Below are positions 1-9,353 of a stretch of 64,000 nucleotides of DNA, in pieces. The position numbers were made by a program, and so were the translations under genes. The DNA is from Phytophthora sp. 'mugwort'. Its lineage: Eukaryota; Oomycota; Peronosporomycetes; Peronosporales; Peronosporaceae. The DNA is taken from NCBI GenBank assembly GCA_033558025.1, contig JAUCEF010000003.1, forward strand, positions 3,374,001 to 3,438,000, read 5' to 3'. The notes beneath the pieces are model-generated. The model saw only the letters and a list, made by a program, of their open reading frames with translations. It was not told the DNA's origin and did not search any database. The first letter of the stretch is position 1. The number at the start of each line of letters is the position of its first letter.

Positions 1-532
1 TTCCCAAATGTGCACTTCGCGGTTCTCCTGCGAAACTCGCTGACCTTGAGTAACACTTTTCTTTTCGCTTCCTTATATATCGCTCGTGTGCCTTTTCCAT
101 ACATGGGATCGGCCCTTCAATGCTTGAGCTTATCAGTTTATCATCGGTCGACTTGGCATTCATTCGCTTGCCTATGTATCAGATATTTCGGTGCCTTATT
201 CGCTTTGACTTGCTTTGTCTTCCTGGTGCCCTCGCGTTGCCTCCACCGTGTGTTGTCGGATCTATCTGTCTTCTTCCCTTTACTCGTCATATTAGAAGTG
301 TGTTGTACATTATCAGCACAAGCGTTAGGAGTCGGCGAGGCGCTCGGTTTTGAGGCACGGCCAGTCGACGGACCGCGAACCTATCCAACACGCAAATGGA
401 TAAATCGCTGCAGCGCGGTCGAAAGCGGGTGGGGTGTTCCATTTAAACGTCGGCACCGTGACTAGCAGAAAAGGCTTCGGCGCGGGTGTGCAGCGAGCGA
501 ATGCGTATAGACCGAAAACGCGAGTGGAGATG

Positions 533-538
533 TATAAA
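533..538 (+). promoter_or_regulatory. TATAAA element 132 bp upstream of the tRNA
   Basis: TATAAA recurs at the same place in every unit. It lies much further upstream than the roughly 30 bp typical of TATA elements that assist RNA polymerase III at tRNA genes, so a role for the tRNA is doubtful. It could serve an unannotated transcript or be chance A/T sequence. Confidence 0.3.
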
Positions 539-578
539 TTGATTTGCTGTTGTTAGGTGGCATTGTTCATAGAGTGGC

Positions 579-666
579 GTGTGTATGGTAGTGCGGTGTT
601 TTGGTTGTGTATTGATGTGTTGTGTTCGTCGATATTTGTGTTGTGGTAGAGCGCGTTTGTTGTTGT
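579..666 (+). other. G/T-rich tract just upstream of the tRNA
   Basis: Only five C occur in these 88 bases (594, 627, 630, 652, 654). The tract holds the leader length variants: ATT-plus, TG-minus, and the G-to-A change seen at 26478 and 46061. It abuts the tRNA and contains TGGTAGAGCGC at 644-654, an 11-base copy of part of the tRNA D arm at 686-696. Confidence 0.7.
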
Positions 667-676
667 CCTGGGGATG

Positions 677-688
677 TAGCTCAAATGG
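677..688 (+). promoter_or_regulatory. Internal A box of copy 1
   Basis: TAGCTCAAATGG matches the RNA polymerase III type 2 A box over T8 to G19. The GC at tRNA positions 10-11 is the most conserved part and is changed to AC in eight copies of the array. Confidence 0.85.
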
Positions 689-720
689 TAGAGCGCTCGC
701 TTAGCATGCGAGAGGTACAG

Positions 721-731
721 GGATCGATACC
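721..731 (+). promoter_or_regulatory. Internal B box of copy 1
   Basis: GGATCGATACC corresponds to the TFIIIC-binding B box (consensus GGTTCGANTCC). A replaces T at positions 54 and 60; A54 is common in eukaryotic tRNA-Ala. Confidence 0.85.
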
Positions 732-798
732 CTGCTTCTCCACTGATCATGTTACTGTGATAAAAGCAGTTGGCATCAGCACTTTCCCAAATGTGCAC

Positions 799-817
799 TT
801 CGCGGTTCTCCTGCGAA
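799..817 (+). other. Small hairpin in the 3' trailer
   Basis: TTCGCGG (799-805) can pair with CC plus GCGAA (810-811, 813-817) around a TTCT loop, with T812 bulged. It lies between the tRNA and the first T run and appears in every unit. Seven pairs with a bulge is modest, so it may be chance. Confidence 0.35.
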
Positions 818-839
818 ACTCGCTGACCTTGAGTAACAC

Positions 840-848
840 TTTTCTTTT
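840..848 (+). terminator. First possible RNA polymerase III terminator (T4-C-T4)
   Basis: TTTTCTTTT is the first run of four or more T on the coding strand after the tRNA, with 97 nt between. Most eukaryotic tRNA genes have a T run within a few tens of bases. If used, the primary transcript would carry a trailer of roughly 100 nt. The element recurs in every unit. Confidence 0.5.
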
Positions 849-856
849 CGCTTCCT

Positions 857-863
857 TATATAT
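857..863 (+). promoter_or_regulatory. TATATAT motif after the T run
   Basis: The motif is nine bases beyond the T4-C-T4 run and is present in every unit; one unit has C for the preceding T (40786). No transcript start can be assigned to it. Confidence 0.2.
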
Positions 864-875
864 CGCTCGTGTGCC

Positions 876-879
876 TTTT
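876..879 (+). terminator. Second T run, polymorphic T4/T3
   Basis: TTTT here is TTT in 33 of 82 spacers. It could act as a backup polymerase III terminator where four T remain. The loss is common in type A (26 of 41) and never seen in types C or F. Confidence 0.3.
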
Positions 880-1452
880 CCATACATGGGATCGGCCCTT
901 CAATGCTTGAGCTTATCAGTTTATCATCGGTCGACTTGGCATTCATTCGCTTGCCTATGTATCAGATATTTCGGTGCCTTACTCGCTTTGACTTGCTTTG
1001 TCTTCCTGGCGCCCTCGCGTTGCCTCCACCGTCTGTTGTCGGATCTATCTGTCTTCTTCCCTTTACTCGTCATACTAGAAGTGTGTTGTACATTATCAGC
1101 ACAAGCGTTAGGAGTCGGCGAGGCGCTCGGTTTTGAGGCACGGCCAGTCGACGGACCGCGAACCTATCCAACACGCAAATGGATAAATCGCTGCAGCGCG
1201 GTCGAAAGCGGGTGGGGTGTTCCATTTAAACGTCGGCACCGTGACTAGCAGAAAAGGCTTCGGCGCGGGTGTGCAGCGAGCGAATGCGTATAGACCGAAA
1301 ACGCGAGTGGAGATGTATAAATTGATTTGCTGTTGTTAGGTGGCATTGTTCATAGAGTGGCGTGTGTATGGTAGTGCGGTGTTTTGGTTGTGTATTGATG
1401 TGTTGTGTTCGTCGATATTTGTGTTGTGGTAGAGCGCGTTTGTTGTTGTCCT

Positions 1453-1525
1453 GGGGATGTAGCTCAAATGGTAGAGCGCTCGCTTAGCATGCGAGAGGTA
1501 CAGGGATCGATACCCTGCTTCTCCA
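1453..1525 (+). tRNA. tRNA-Ala-AGC: tRNA-Ala(AGC), copy 2
   Basis: Same as copy 1. Standard leader; followed by spacer C4. Confidence 0.95.
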
Positions 1526-2235
1526 CTGATCATGTTACTGTGATAAAAGCAGTTGGCATCAGCACTTTCCCAAATGTGCACTTCGCGGTTCTCCTGCGAA
1601 ACTCGCTGACCTTGAGTAACACTTTTCTTTTCGCTTCCTTATATATCGCTCGTGTGCCTTTTCCATACATGGGATCGGCCCTTCAATGCTTGAGCTTATC
1701 AGTTTATCATCGGTCGACTTGGCATTCATTCGCTTGCCTATGTATCAGATATTTCGGTGCCTTATTCGCTTTGACTTGCTTTGTCTTCCTGGTGCCCTCG
1801 CGTTGCCTTCACCGTGTGTTGTCGGATCTATCTGTCTTCTTCCCTTTACTCGTCATATTAGAAGTGTGTTGTACATTATCAGCACAAGCGTTAGGAGTCG
1901 GCGAGGCGCTCGGTTTTGAGGCACGGCCAGTCGACGGACCGCGAACCTATCCAACACGCAAATGGATAAATCGCTGCAGCGCGGTCGAAAGCGGGTGGGG
2001 TGTTCCATTTAAACGTCGGCACCGTGACTAGCAGAAAAGGCTTCGGCGCGGGTGTGCAGCGAGCGAATGCGTATAGACCGAAAACGCGAGTGGAGATGTA
2101 TAAATTGATTTGCTGTTGTTAGGTGGCATTGTTCATAGAGTGGCGTGTGTATGGTAGTGCGGTGTTTTGGTTGTGTATTGATGTGTTGTGTTCGTCGATA
2201 TTTGTGTTGTGGTAGAGCGCGTTTGTTGTTGTCCT

Positions 2236-2308
2236 GGGGATGTAACTCAAATGGTAGAGCGCTCGCTTAGCATGCGAGAGGTACAGGGATCGATACCCTG
2301 CTTCTCCA
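2236..2308 (+). tRNA. tRNA-Ala-AGC: tRNA-Ala(AGC), copy 3, G10A variant
   Basis: G-to-A at 2245 (tRNA position 10) turns the G10:C25 pair of the D stem into A:C and changes the A box core from TAGC to TAAC. Transcription and folding may both be weakened, so this could be a pseudogene. Standard leader after a C4 spacer; followed by A4. Confidence 0.78.
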
Positions 2309-3018
2309 CTGATCATGTTACTGTGATAAAAGCAGTTGGCATCAGCACTTTCCCAAATGTGCACTTCGCGGTTCTCCTGCGAAACTCGCTGACCTTGAGT
2401 AACACTTTTCTTTTCGCTTCCTTATATATCGCTCGTGTGCCTTTTCCATACATGGGATCGGCCCTTCAATGCTTGAGCTTATCAGTTTATCATCGGTCGA
2501 CTTGGCATTCATTCGCTTGCCTATGTATCAGATATTTCGGTGCCTTATTCGCTTTGACTTGCTTTGTCTTCCTGGTGCCCTCGCGTTGCCTCCACCGTGT
2601 GTTGTCGGATCTATCTGTCTTCTTCCCTTTACTCGTCATATTAGAAGTGTGTTGTACATTATCAGCACAAGCGTTAGGAGTCGGCGAGGCGCTCGGTTTT
2701 GAGGCACGGCCAGTCGACGGACCGCGAACCTATCCAACACGCAAATGGATAAATCGCTGCAGCGCGGTCGAAAGCGGGTGGGGTGTTCCATTTAAACGTC
2801 GGCACCGTGACTAGCAGAAAAGGCTTCGGCGCGGGTGTGCAGCGAGCGAATGCGTATAGACCGAAAACGCGAGTGGAGATGTATAAATTGATTTGCTGTT
2901 GTTAGGTGGCATTGTTCATAGAGTGGCGTGTGTATGGTAGTGCGGTGTTTTGGTTGTGTATTGATGTGTTGTGTTCGTCGATATTTGTGTTGTGGTAGAG
3001 CGCGTTTGTTGTTGTCCT

Positions 3019-3091
3019 GGGGATGTAGCTCAAATGGTAGAGCGCTCGCTTAGCATGCGAGAGGTACAGGGATCGATACCCTGCTTCTCCA
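3019..3091 (+). tRNA. tRNA-Ala-AGC: tRNA-Ala(AGC), copy 4
   Basis: Same as copy 1. Standard leader; followed by C4. Confidence 0.95.
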
Positions 3092-3801
3092 CTGATCATG
3101 TTACTGTGATAAAAGCAGTTGGCATCAGCACTTTCCCAAATGTGCACTTCGCGGTTCTCCTGCGAAACTCGCTGACCTTGAGTAACACTTTTCTTTTCGC
3201 TTCCTTATATATCGCTCGTGTGCCTTTTCCATACATGGGATCGGCCCTTCAATGCTTGAGCTTATCAGTTTATCATCGGTCGACTTGGCATTCATTCGCT
3301 TGCCTATGTATCAGATATTTCGGTGCCTTATTCGCTTTGACTTGCTTTGTCTTCCTGGTGCCCTCGCGTTGCCTTCACCGTGTGTTGTCGGATCTATCTG
3401 TCTTCTTCCCTTTACTCGTCATATTAGAAGTGTGTTGTACATTATCAGCACAAGCGTTAGGAGTCGGCGAGGCGCTCGGTTTTGAGGCACGGCCAGTCGA
3501 CGGACCGCGAACCTATCCAACACGCAAATGGATAAATCGCTGCAGCGCGGTCGAAAGCGGGTGGGGTGTTCCATTTAAACGTCGGCACCGTGACTAGCAG
3601 AAAAGGCTTCGGCGCGGGTGTGCAGCGAGCGAATGCGTATAGACCGAAAACGCGAGTGGAGATGTATAAATTGATTTGCTGTTGTTAGGTGGCATTGTTC
3701 ATAGAGTGGCGTGTGTATGGTAGTGCGGTGTTTTGGTTGTGTATTGATGTGTTGTGTTCGTCGATATTTGTGTTGTGGTAGAGCGCGTTTGTTGTTGTCC
3801 T

Positions 3802-3874
3802 GGGGATGTAACTCAAATGGTAGAGCGCTCGCTTAGCATGCGAGAGGTACAGGGATCGATACCCTGCTTCTCCA
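3802..3874 (+). tRNA. tRNA-Ala-AGC: tRNA-Ala(AGC), copy 5, G10A variant
   Basis: G10A at 3811, preceded by a C4 spacer. Followed by A3 with a private C-to-G at 4405, shared only with the unit after copy 16. Confidence 0.78.
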
Positions 3875-4583
3875 CTGATCATGTTACTGTGATAAAAGCA
3901 GTTGGCATCAGCACTTTCCCAAATGTGCACTTCGCGGTTCTCCTGCGAAACTCGCTGACCTTGAGTAACACTTTTCTTTTCGCTTCCTTATATATCGCTC
4001 GTGTGCCTTTCCATACATGGGATCGGCCCTTCAATGCTTGAGCTTATCAGTTTATCATCGGTCGACTTGGCATTCATTCGCTTGCCTATGTATCAGATAT
4101 TTCGGTGCCTTATTCGCTTTGACTTGCTTTGTCTTCCTGGTGCCCTCGCGTTGCCTCCACCGTGTGTTGTCGGATCTATCTGTCTTCTTCCCTTTACTCG
4201 TCATATTAGAAGTGTGTTGTACATTATCAGCACAAGCGTTAGGAGTCGGCGAGGCGCTCGGTTTTGAGGCACGGCCAGTCGACGGACCGCGAACCTATCC
4301 AACACGCAAATGGATAAATCGCTGCAGCGCGGTCGAAAGCGGGTGGGGTGTTCCATTTAAACGTCGGCACCGTGACTAGCAGAAAAGGCTTCGGCGCGGG
4401 TGTGGAGCGAGCGAATGCGTATAGACCGAAAACGCGAGTGGAGATGTATAAATTGATTTGCTGTTGTTAGGTGGCATTGTTCATAGAGTGGCGTGTGTAT
4501 GGTAGTGCGGTGTTTTGGTTGTGTATTGATGTGTTGTGTTCGTCGATATTTGTGTTGTGGTAGAGCGCGTTTGTTGTTGTCCT

Positions 4584-4656
4584 GGGGATGTAGCTCAAAT
4601 GGTAGAGCGCTCGCTTAGCATGCGAGAGGTACAGGGATCGATACCCTGCTTCTCCA
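4584..4656 (+). tRNA. tRNA-Ala-AGC: tRNA-Ala(AGC), copy 6
   Basis: Same as copy 1. Standard leader; followed by D4. Confidence 0.95.
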
Positions 4657-5364
4657 CTGATCATGTTACTGTGATAAAAGCAGTTGGCATCAGCACTTTC
4701 CCAAATGTGCACTTCGCGGTTCTCCTGCGAAACTCGCTGACCTTGAGTAACACTTTTCTTTTCGCTTCCTTATATATCGCTCGTGTGCCTTTTCCATACA
4801 TGGGATCGGCCCTTCAATGCTTGAGCTTATCAGTTTATCATCGGTCGACTTGGCATTCATTCGCTTGCCTATGTATCAGATATTTCGGTGCCTTATTCGC
4901 TTTGACTTGCTTTGTCTTCCTGGCGCCCTCGCGTTGCCTCCACCGTATGTTGTCGGATCTATCTGTCTTCTTCCCTTTACTCGTCATATTAGAAGTGTGT
5001 TGTACACTATCAGCACAAGCGTTAGGAGTCGGCGAGGCGCTCGGTTTTGAGGTACGGCCAGTCGACGGACCGCGAACCTATCCAACACGCAAATGGATAA
5101 ATCGCTGCAGCGCGGTCGAAAGCGGGTGGGGTGTTCCATTTAAACGTCGGCACCGTGACTAGCAGAAAAGGCTTCGGCGCGGGTGTGCAGCGAGCGAATG
5201 CGTATAGACCGAAAACGCGAGTGGAGATGTATAAATTGATTTGCTGTTGTTAGGTGGCATTGTTCATAGAGTGGCGTGTGTATGGTAGTGCGGTGTTTTG
5301 GTTGTGTATTGATGTGTTGTGTTCGTCGATATTTGTGTTGGTAGAGCGCGTTTGTTGTTGTCCT

Positions 5365-5437
5365 GGGGATGTAGCTCAAATGGTAGAGCGCTCGCTTAGC
5401 ATGCGAGAGGTACAGGGATCGATACCCTGCTTCTCCA
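5365..5437 (+). tRNA. tRNA-Ala-AGC: tRNA-Ala(AGC), copy 7
   Basis: tRNA as copy 1. TG-minus leader; followed by A3 with T-to-C at 5874, shared only with the unit after copy 18. Confidence 0.95.
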
Positions 5438-6146
5438 CTGATCATGTTACTGTGATAAAAGCAGTTGGCATCAGCACTTTCCCAAATGTGCACTTCGCGG
5501 TTCTCCTGCGAAACTCGCTGACCTTGAGTAACACTTTTCTTTTCGCTTCCTTATATATCGCTCGTGTGCCTTTCCATACATGGGATCGGCCCTTCAATGC
5601 TTGAGCTTATCAGTTTATCATCGGTCGACTTGGCATTCATTCGCTTGCCTATGTATCAGATATTTCGGTGCCTTATTCGCTTTGACTTGCTTTGTCTTCC
5701 TGGTGCCCTCGCGTTGCCTCCACCGTGTGTTGTCGGATCTATCTGTCTTCTTCCCTTTACTCGTCATATTAGAAGTGTGTTGTACATTATCAGCACAAGC
5801 GTTAGGAGTCGGCGAGGCGCTCGGTTTTGAGGCACGGCCAGTCGACGGACCGCGAACCTATCCAACACGCAAACGGATAAATCGCTGCAGCGCGGTCGAA
5901 AGCGGGTGGGGTGTTCCATTTAAACGTCGGCACCGTGACTAGCAGAAAAGGCTTCGGCGCGGGTGTGCAGCGAGCGAATGCGTATAGACCGAAAACGCGA
6001 GTGGAGATGTATAAATTGATTTGCTGTTGTTAGGTGGCATTGTTCATAGAGTGGCGTGTGTATGGTAGTGCGGTGTTTTGGTTGTGTATTGATGTGTTGT
6101 GTTCGTCGATATTTGTGTTGTGGTAGAGCGCGTTTGTTGTTGTCCT

Positions 6147-6219
6147 GGGGATGTAGCTCAAATGGTAGAGCGCTCGCTTAGCATGCGAGAGGTACAGGGA
6201 TCGATACCCTGCTTCTCCA
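6147..6219 (+). tRNA. tRNA-Ala-AGC: tRNA-Ala(AGC), copy 8
   Basis: Same as copy 1. Standard leader; followed by A3. Confidence 0.95.
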
Positions 6220-6931
6220 CTGATCATGTTACTGTGATAAAAGCAGTTGGCATCAGCACTTTCCCAAATGTGCACTTCGCGGTTCTCCTGCGAAACTCGC
6301 TGACCTTGAGTAACACTTTTCTTTTCGCTTCCTTATATATCGCTCGTGTGCCTTTCCATACATGGGATCGGCCCTTCAATGCTTGAGCTTATCAGTTTAT
6401 CATCGGTCGACTTGGCATTCATTCGCTTGCCTATGTATCAGATATTTCGGTGCCTTATTCGCTTTGACTTGCTTTGTCTTCCTGGTGCCCTCGCGTTGCC
6501 TCCACCGTGTGTTGTCGGATCTATCTGTCTTCTTCCCTTTACTCGTCATATTAGAAGTGTGTTGTACATTATCAGCACAAGCGTTAGGAGTCGGCGAGGC
6601 GCTCGGTTTTGAGGCACGGCCAGTCGACGGACCGCGAACCTATCCAACACGCAAATGGATAAATCGCTGCAGCGCGGTCGAAAGCGGGTGGGGTGTTCCA
6701 TTTAAACGTCGGCACCGTGACTAGCAGAAAAGGCTTCGGCGCGGGTGTGCAGCGAGCGAATGCGTATAGACCGAAAACGCGAGTGGAGATGTATAAATTG
6801 ATTTGCTGTTGTTAGGTGGCATTGTTCATAGAGTGGCGTGTGTATGGTAGTGCGGTGTTTTGGTTGTGTATTGATGTGTTGTGTTCGTCGATATTATTTG
6901 TGTTGTGGTAGAGCGCGTTTGTTGTTGTCCT

Positions 6932-7004
6932 GGGGATGTAGCTCAAATGGTAGAGCGCTCGCTTAGCATGCGAGAGGTACAGGGATCGATACCCTGCTTC
7001 TCCA
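6932..7004 (+). tRNA. tRNA-Ala-AGC: tRNA-Ala(AGC), copy 9
   Basis: tRNA as copy 1. First ATT-plus leader in the window; followed by E4. Confidence 0.95.
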
Positions 7005-7714
7005 CTGATCATGTTACTGTGATAAAAGCAGTTGGCATCAGCACTTTCCCAAATGTGCACTTCGCGGTTCTCCTGCGAAACTCGCTGACCTTGAGTAACA
7101 CTTTTCTTTTCGCTTCCTTATATATCGCTCGTGTGCCTTTTCCATACATGGGATCGGCCCTTCAATGCTTGAGCTTATCAGTTTATCATCGGTCGACTTG
7201 GCATTCATTCGCTTGCCTATGTATCAGATATTTCGGTGCCTTATTCGCTTTGACTTGCTTTGTCTTCCTGGCGCCCTCGCGTTGCCTCCACCGTGTGTTG
7301 TCGGATCTATCTGTCTTCTTCCCTTTACTCGTCATATTAGAAGTGTGTTGTACACTATCAGCACAAGCGTTAGGAGTCGGCGAGGCGCTCGGTTTTGAGG
7401 TACGGCCAGTCGACGGACCGCGAACCTATCCAACACGCAAATGGATAAATCGCTGCAGCGCGGTCGAAAGCGGGTGGGGTGTTCCATTTAAACGTCGGCA
7501 CCGTGACTAGCAGAAAAGGCTTCGGCGCGGGTGTGCAGCGAGCGAATGCGTATAGACCGAAAACGCGAGTGGAGATGTATAAATTGATTTGCTGTTGTTA
7601 GGTGGCATTGTTCATAGAGTGGCGTGTGTATGGTAGTGCGGTGTTTTGGTTGTGTATTGATGTGTTGTGTTCGTCGATATTTGTGTTGTGGTAGAGCGCG
7701 TTTGTTGTTGTCCT

Positions 7715-7787
7715 GGGGATGTAGCTCAAATGGTAGAGCGCTCGCTTAGCATGCGAGAGGTACAGGGATCGATACCCTGCTTCTCCA
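7715..7787 (+). tRNA. tRNA-Ala-AGC: tRNA-Ala(AGC), copy 10
   Basis: Same as copy 1. Standard leader; followed by F4. The 8,611-bp match to the second block ends in this unit. Confidence 0.95.
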
Positions 7788-8497
7788 CTGATCATGTTAC
7801 TGTGATAAAAGCAGTTGGCATCAGCACTTTCCCAAATGTGCACTTCGCGGTTCTCCTGCGAAACTCGCTGACCTTGAGTAACACTTTTCTTTTCGCTTCC
7901 TTATATATCGCTCGTGTGCCTTTTCCATACATGGGATCGGCCCTTCAATGCTTGAGCTTATCAGTTTATCATCGGTCGACTTGGCATTCATTCGCTTGCC
8001 TATGTATCAGATATTTCGGTGCCTTATTCGCTTTGACTTGCTTTGTCTTCCTGGTGCCCTCGCGTTGCCTTCACCGTGTGTTGTCGGATCTATCTGTCTT
8101 CTTCCCTTTACTCGTCATATTAGAAGTGTGTTGTACACTATCAGCACAAGCGTTAGGAGTCGGCGAGGCGCTCGGTTTTGAGGTACGGCCAGTCGACGGA
8201 CCGCGAACCTATCCAACACGCAAATGGATAAATCGCTGCAGCGCGGTCGAAAGCGGGTGGGGTGTTCCATTTAAACGTCGGCACCGTGACTAGCAGAAAA
8301 GGCTTCGGCGCGGGTGTGCAGCGAGCGAATGCGTATAGACCGAAAACGCGAGTGGAGATGTATAAATTGATTTGCTGTTGTTAGGTGGCATTGTTCATAG
8401 AGTGGCGTGTGTATGGTAGTGCGGTGTTTTGGTTGTGTATTGATGTGTTGTGTTCGTCGATATTTGTGTTGTGGTAGAGCGCGTTTGTTGTTGTCCT

Positions 8498-8570
8498 GGG
8501 GATGTAGCTCAAATGGTAGAGCGCTCGCTTAGCATGCGAGAGGTACAGGGATCGATACCCTGCTTCTCCA
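8498..8570 (+). tRNA. tRNA-Ala-AGC: tRNA-Ala(AGC), copy 11
   Basis: Same as copy 1. Standard leader; followed by A4, the partner of the spacer at the left window edge. Confidence 0.95.
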
Positions 8571-9280
8571 CTGATCATGTTACTGTGATAAAAGCAGTTG
8601 GCATCAGCACTTTCCCAAATGTGCACTTCGCGGTTCTCCTGCGAAACTCGCTGACCTTGAGTAACACTTTTCTTTTCGCTTCCTTATATATCGCTCGTGT
8701 GCCTTTTCCATACATGGGATCGGCCCTTCAATGCTTGAGCTTATCAGTTTATCATCGGTCGACTTGGCATTCATTCGCTTGCCTATGTATCAGATATTTC
8801 GGTGCCTTATTCGCTTTGACTTGCTTTGTCTTCCTGGTGCCCTCGCGTTGCCTCCACCGTGTGTTGTCGGATCTATCTGTCTTCTTCCCTTTACTCGTCA
8901 TATTAGAAGTGTGTTGTACATTATCAGCACAAGCGTTAGGAGTCGGCGAGGCGCTCGGTTTTGAGGCACGGCCAGTCGACGGACCGCGAACCTATCCAAC
9001 ACGCAAATGGATAAATCGCTGCAGCGCGGTCGAAAGCGGGTGGGGTGTTCCATTTAAACGTCGGCACCGTGACTAGCAGAAAAGGCTTCGGCGCGGGTGT
9101 GCAGCGAGCGAATGCGTATAGACCGAAAACGCGAGTGGAGATGTATAAATTGATTTGCTGTTGTTAGGTGGCATTGTTCATAGAGTGGCGTGTGTATGGT
9201 AGTGCGGTGTTTTGGTTGTGTATTGATGTGTTGTGTTCGTCGATATTTGTGTTGTGGTAGAGCGCGTTTGTTGTTGTCCT

Positions 9281-9353
9281 GGGGATGTAGCTCAAATGGT
9301 AGAGCGCTCGCTTAGCATGCGAGAGGTACAGGGATCGATACCCTGCTTCTCCA
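9281..9353 (+). tRNA. tRNA-Ala-AGC: tRNA-Ala(AGC), copy 12
   Basis: Block partner of copy 1. Standard leader; followed by B4. Confidence 0.95.

Larger units (their letters stand above)
1..669 (+). repeat. Partial spacer, type A4, at the left edge
   Basis: The window opens 41 bp downstream of where the preceding tRNA would end. No gene is seen. The stretch has T runs at 57-65 and 93-96, TATAAA at 533-538 and the G/T-rich tract at 579-666. The open frame at 10-465 is part of the recurrent unit-wide frame and is not supported as a gene. Confidence 0.9.
670..742 (+). tRNA. tRNA-Ala-AGC: tRNA-Ala(AGC), copy 1 (reference copy)
   Basis: The 73-nt cloverleaf folds as acceptor 670-676/735-741, D stem 679-682/691-694, anticodon stem 696-700/708-712 with loop TTAGCAT at 701-707 (anticodon AGC at 703-705), variable loop 713-717, T stem 718-722/730-734 and discriminator A at 742. 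The G3:U70 wobble pair, the known identity element for alanyl-tRNA synthetase, is present. CCA is not encoded. A34 would need conversion to inosine by the ADAT2/3 deaminase, as in other eukaryotic tRNA-Ala. Oddities shared by the copies are a U6:U67 mismatch in the acceptor and A instead of the usual G at position 15. Standard leader; followed by spacer type B4. Confidence 0.97.
743..1452 (+). repeat. First complete inter-tRNA spacer, type B4
   Basis: This 710-bp stretch has no gene I can support. It holds a small hairpin (799-817), T runs (840-848, 876-879), TATATAT (857-863), a pyrimidine-rich stretch (1045-1070), TATAAA (1316-1321) and the next G/T-rich leader (1362-1449). Type B is the most divergent spacer type, with C at +312, +340, +363 and +405. 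Confidence 0.85.
1..7920 (+). repeat. Higher-order repeat block, first copy (11-unit period, 8,611 bp)
   Basis: The spacer order A4-B4-C4-A4-C4-A3-D4-A3-A3-E4 with G10A tRNAs at copies 3 and 5 is repeated exactly 8,611 bp downstream. Rare private markers travel with it: C-to-G at 4405, T-to-C at 5874, the TG-minus leader before copy 7 and the ATT-plus leader before copy 9. The match ends at the T run of copy 10 (T4 here, T3 in the partner). The left edge lies outside the window. Confidence 0.9.

Noticed and set aside
370..381. Minus-strand B-box-like motif (GGTTCGCGGTCC)
   Set aside because: It has one base too many for the B box, and no T stem, anticodon arm or A box can be folded around it.
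553..798. 81-codon minus-strand frame repeated once per unit (117 codons where the leader is TG-minus)
   Set aside because: It is the antisense of the tRNA and leader. It persists only because the units are nearly identical.
804..814. Second B-box-like motif downstream of the tRNA (GGTTCTCCTGC)
   Set aside because: Only part of the consensus matches, and it forms no T arm. It is better read as part of the small hairpin at 799-817.
903..1136. 77- to 88-codon + strand frames within the spacer
   Set aside because: They overlap the 208-codon frame in another frame, have no recognisable domain, and their length changes with the T3 deletion.
622..1248. 208-codon + strand frame repeated in T4 units (95 to 120 codons in T3 units)
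   Set aside because: It overlaps the tRNA in sense, is frameshifted in 33 of 82 spacers, and most of its variation alters residues. Codons 20-40 are simply the translated tRNA.
1256..1266. GCTTCGGC stretch resembling the 5' hairpin of U6 snRNA
   Set aside because: The similarity is limited to eight bases; no U6 core, 5S rRNA, 7SL or other small RNA could be recognised in the spacer on either strand.
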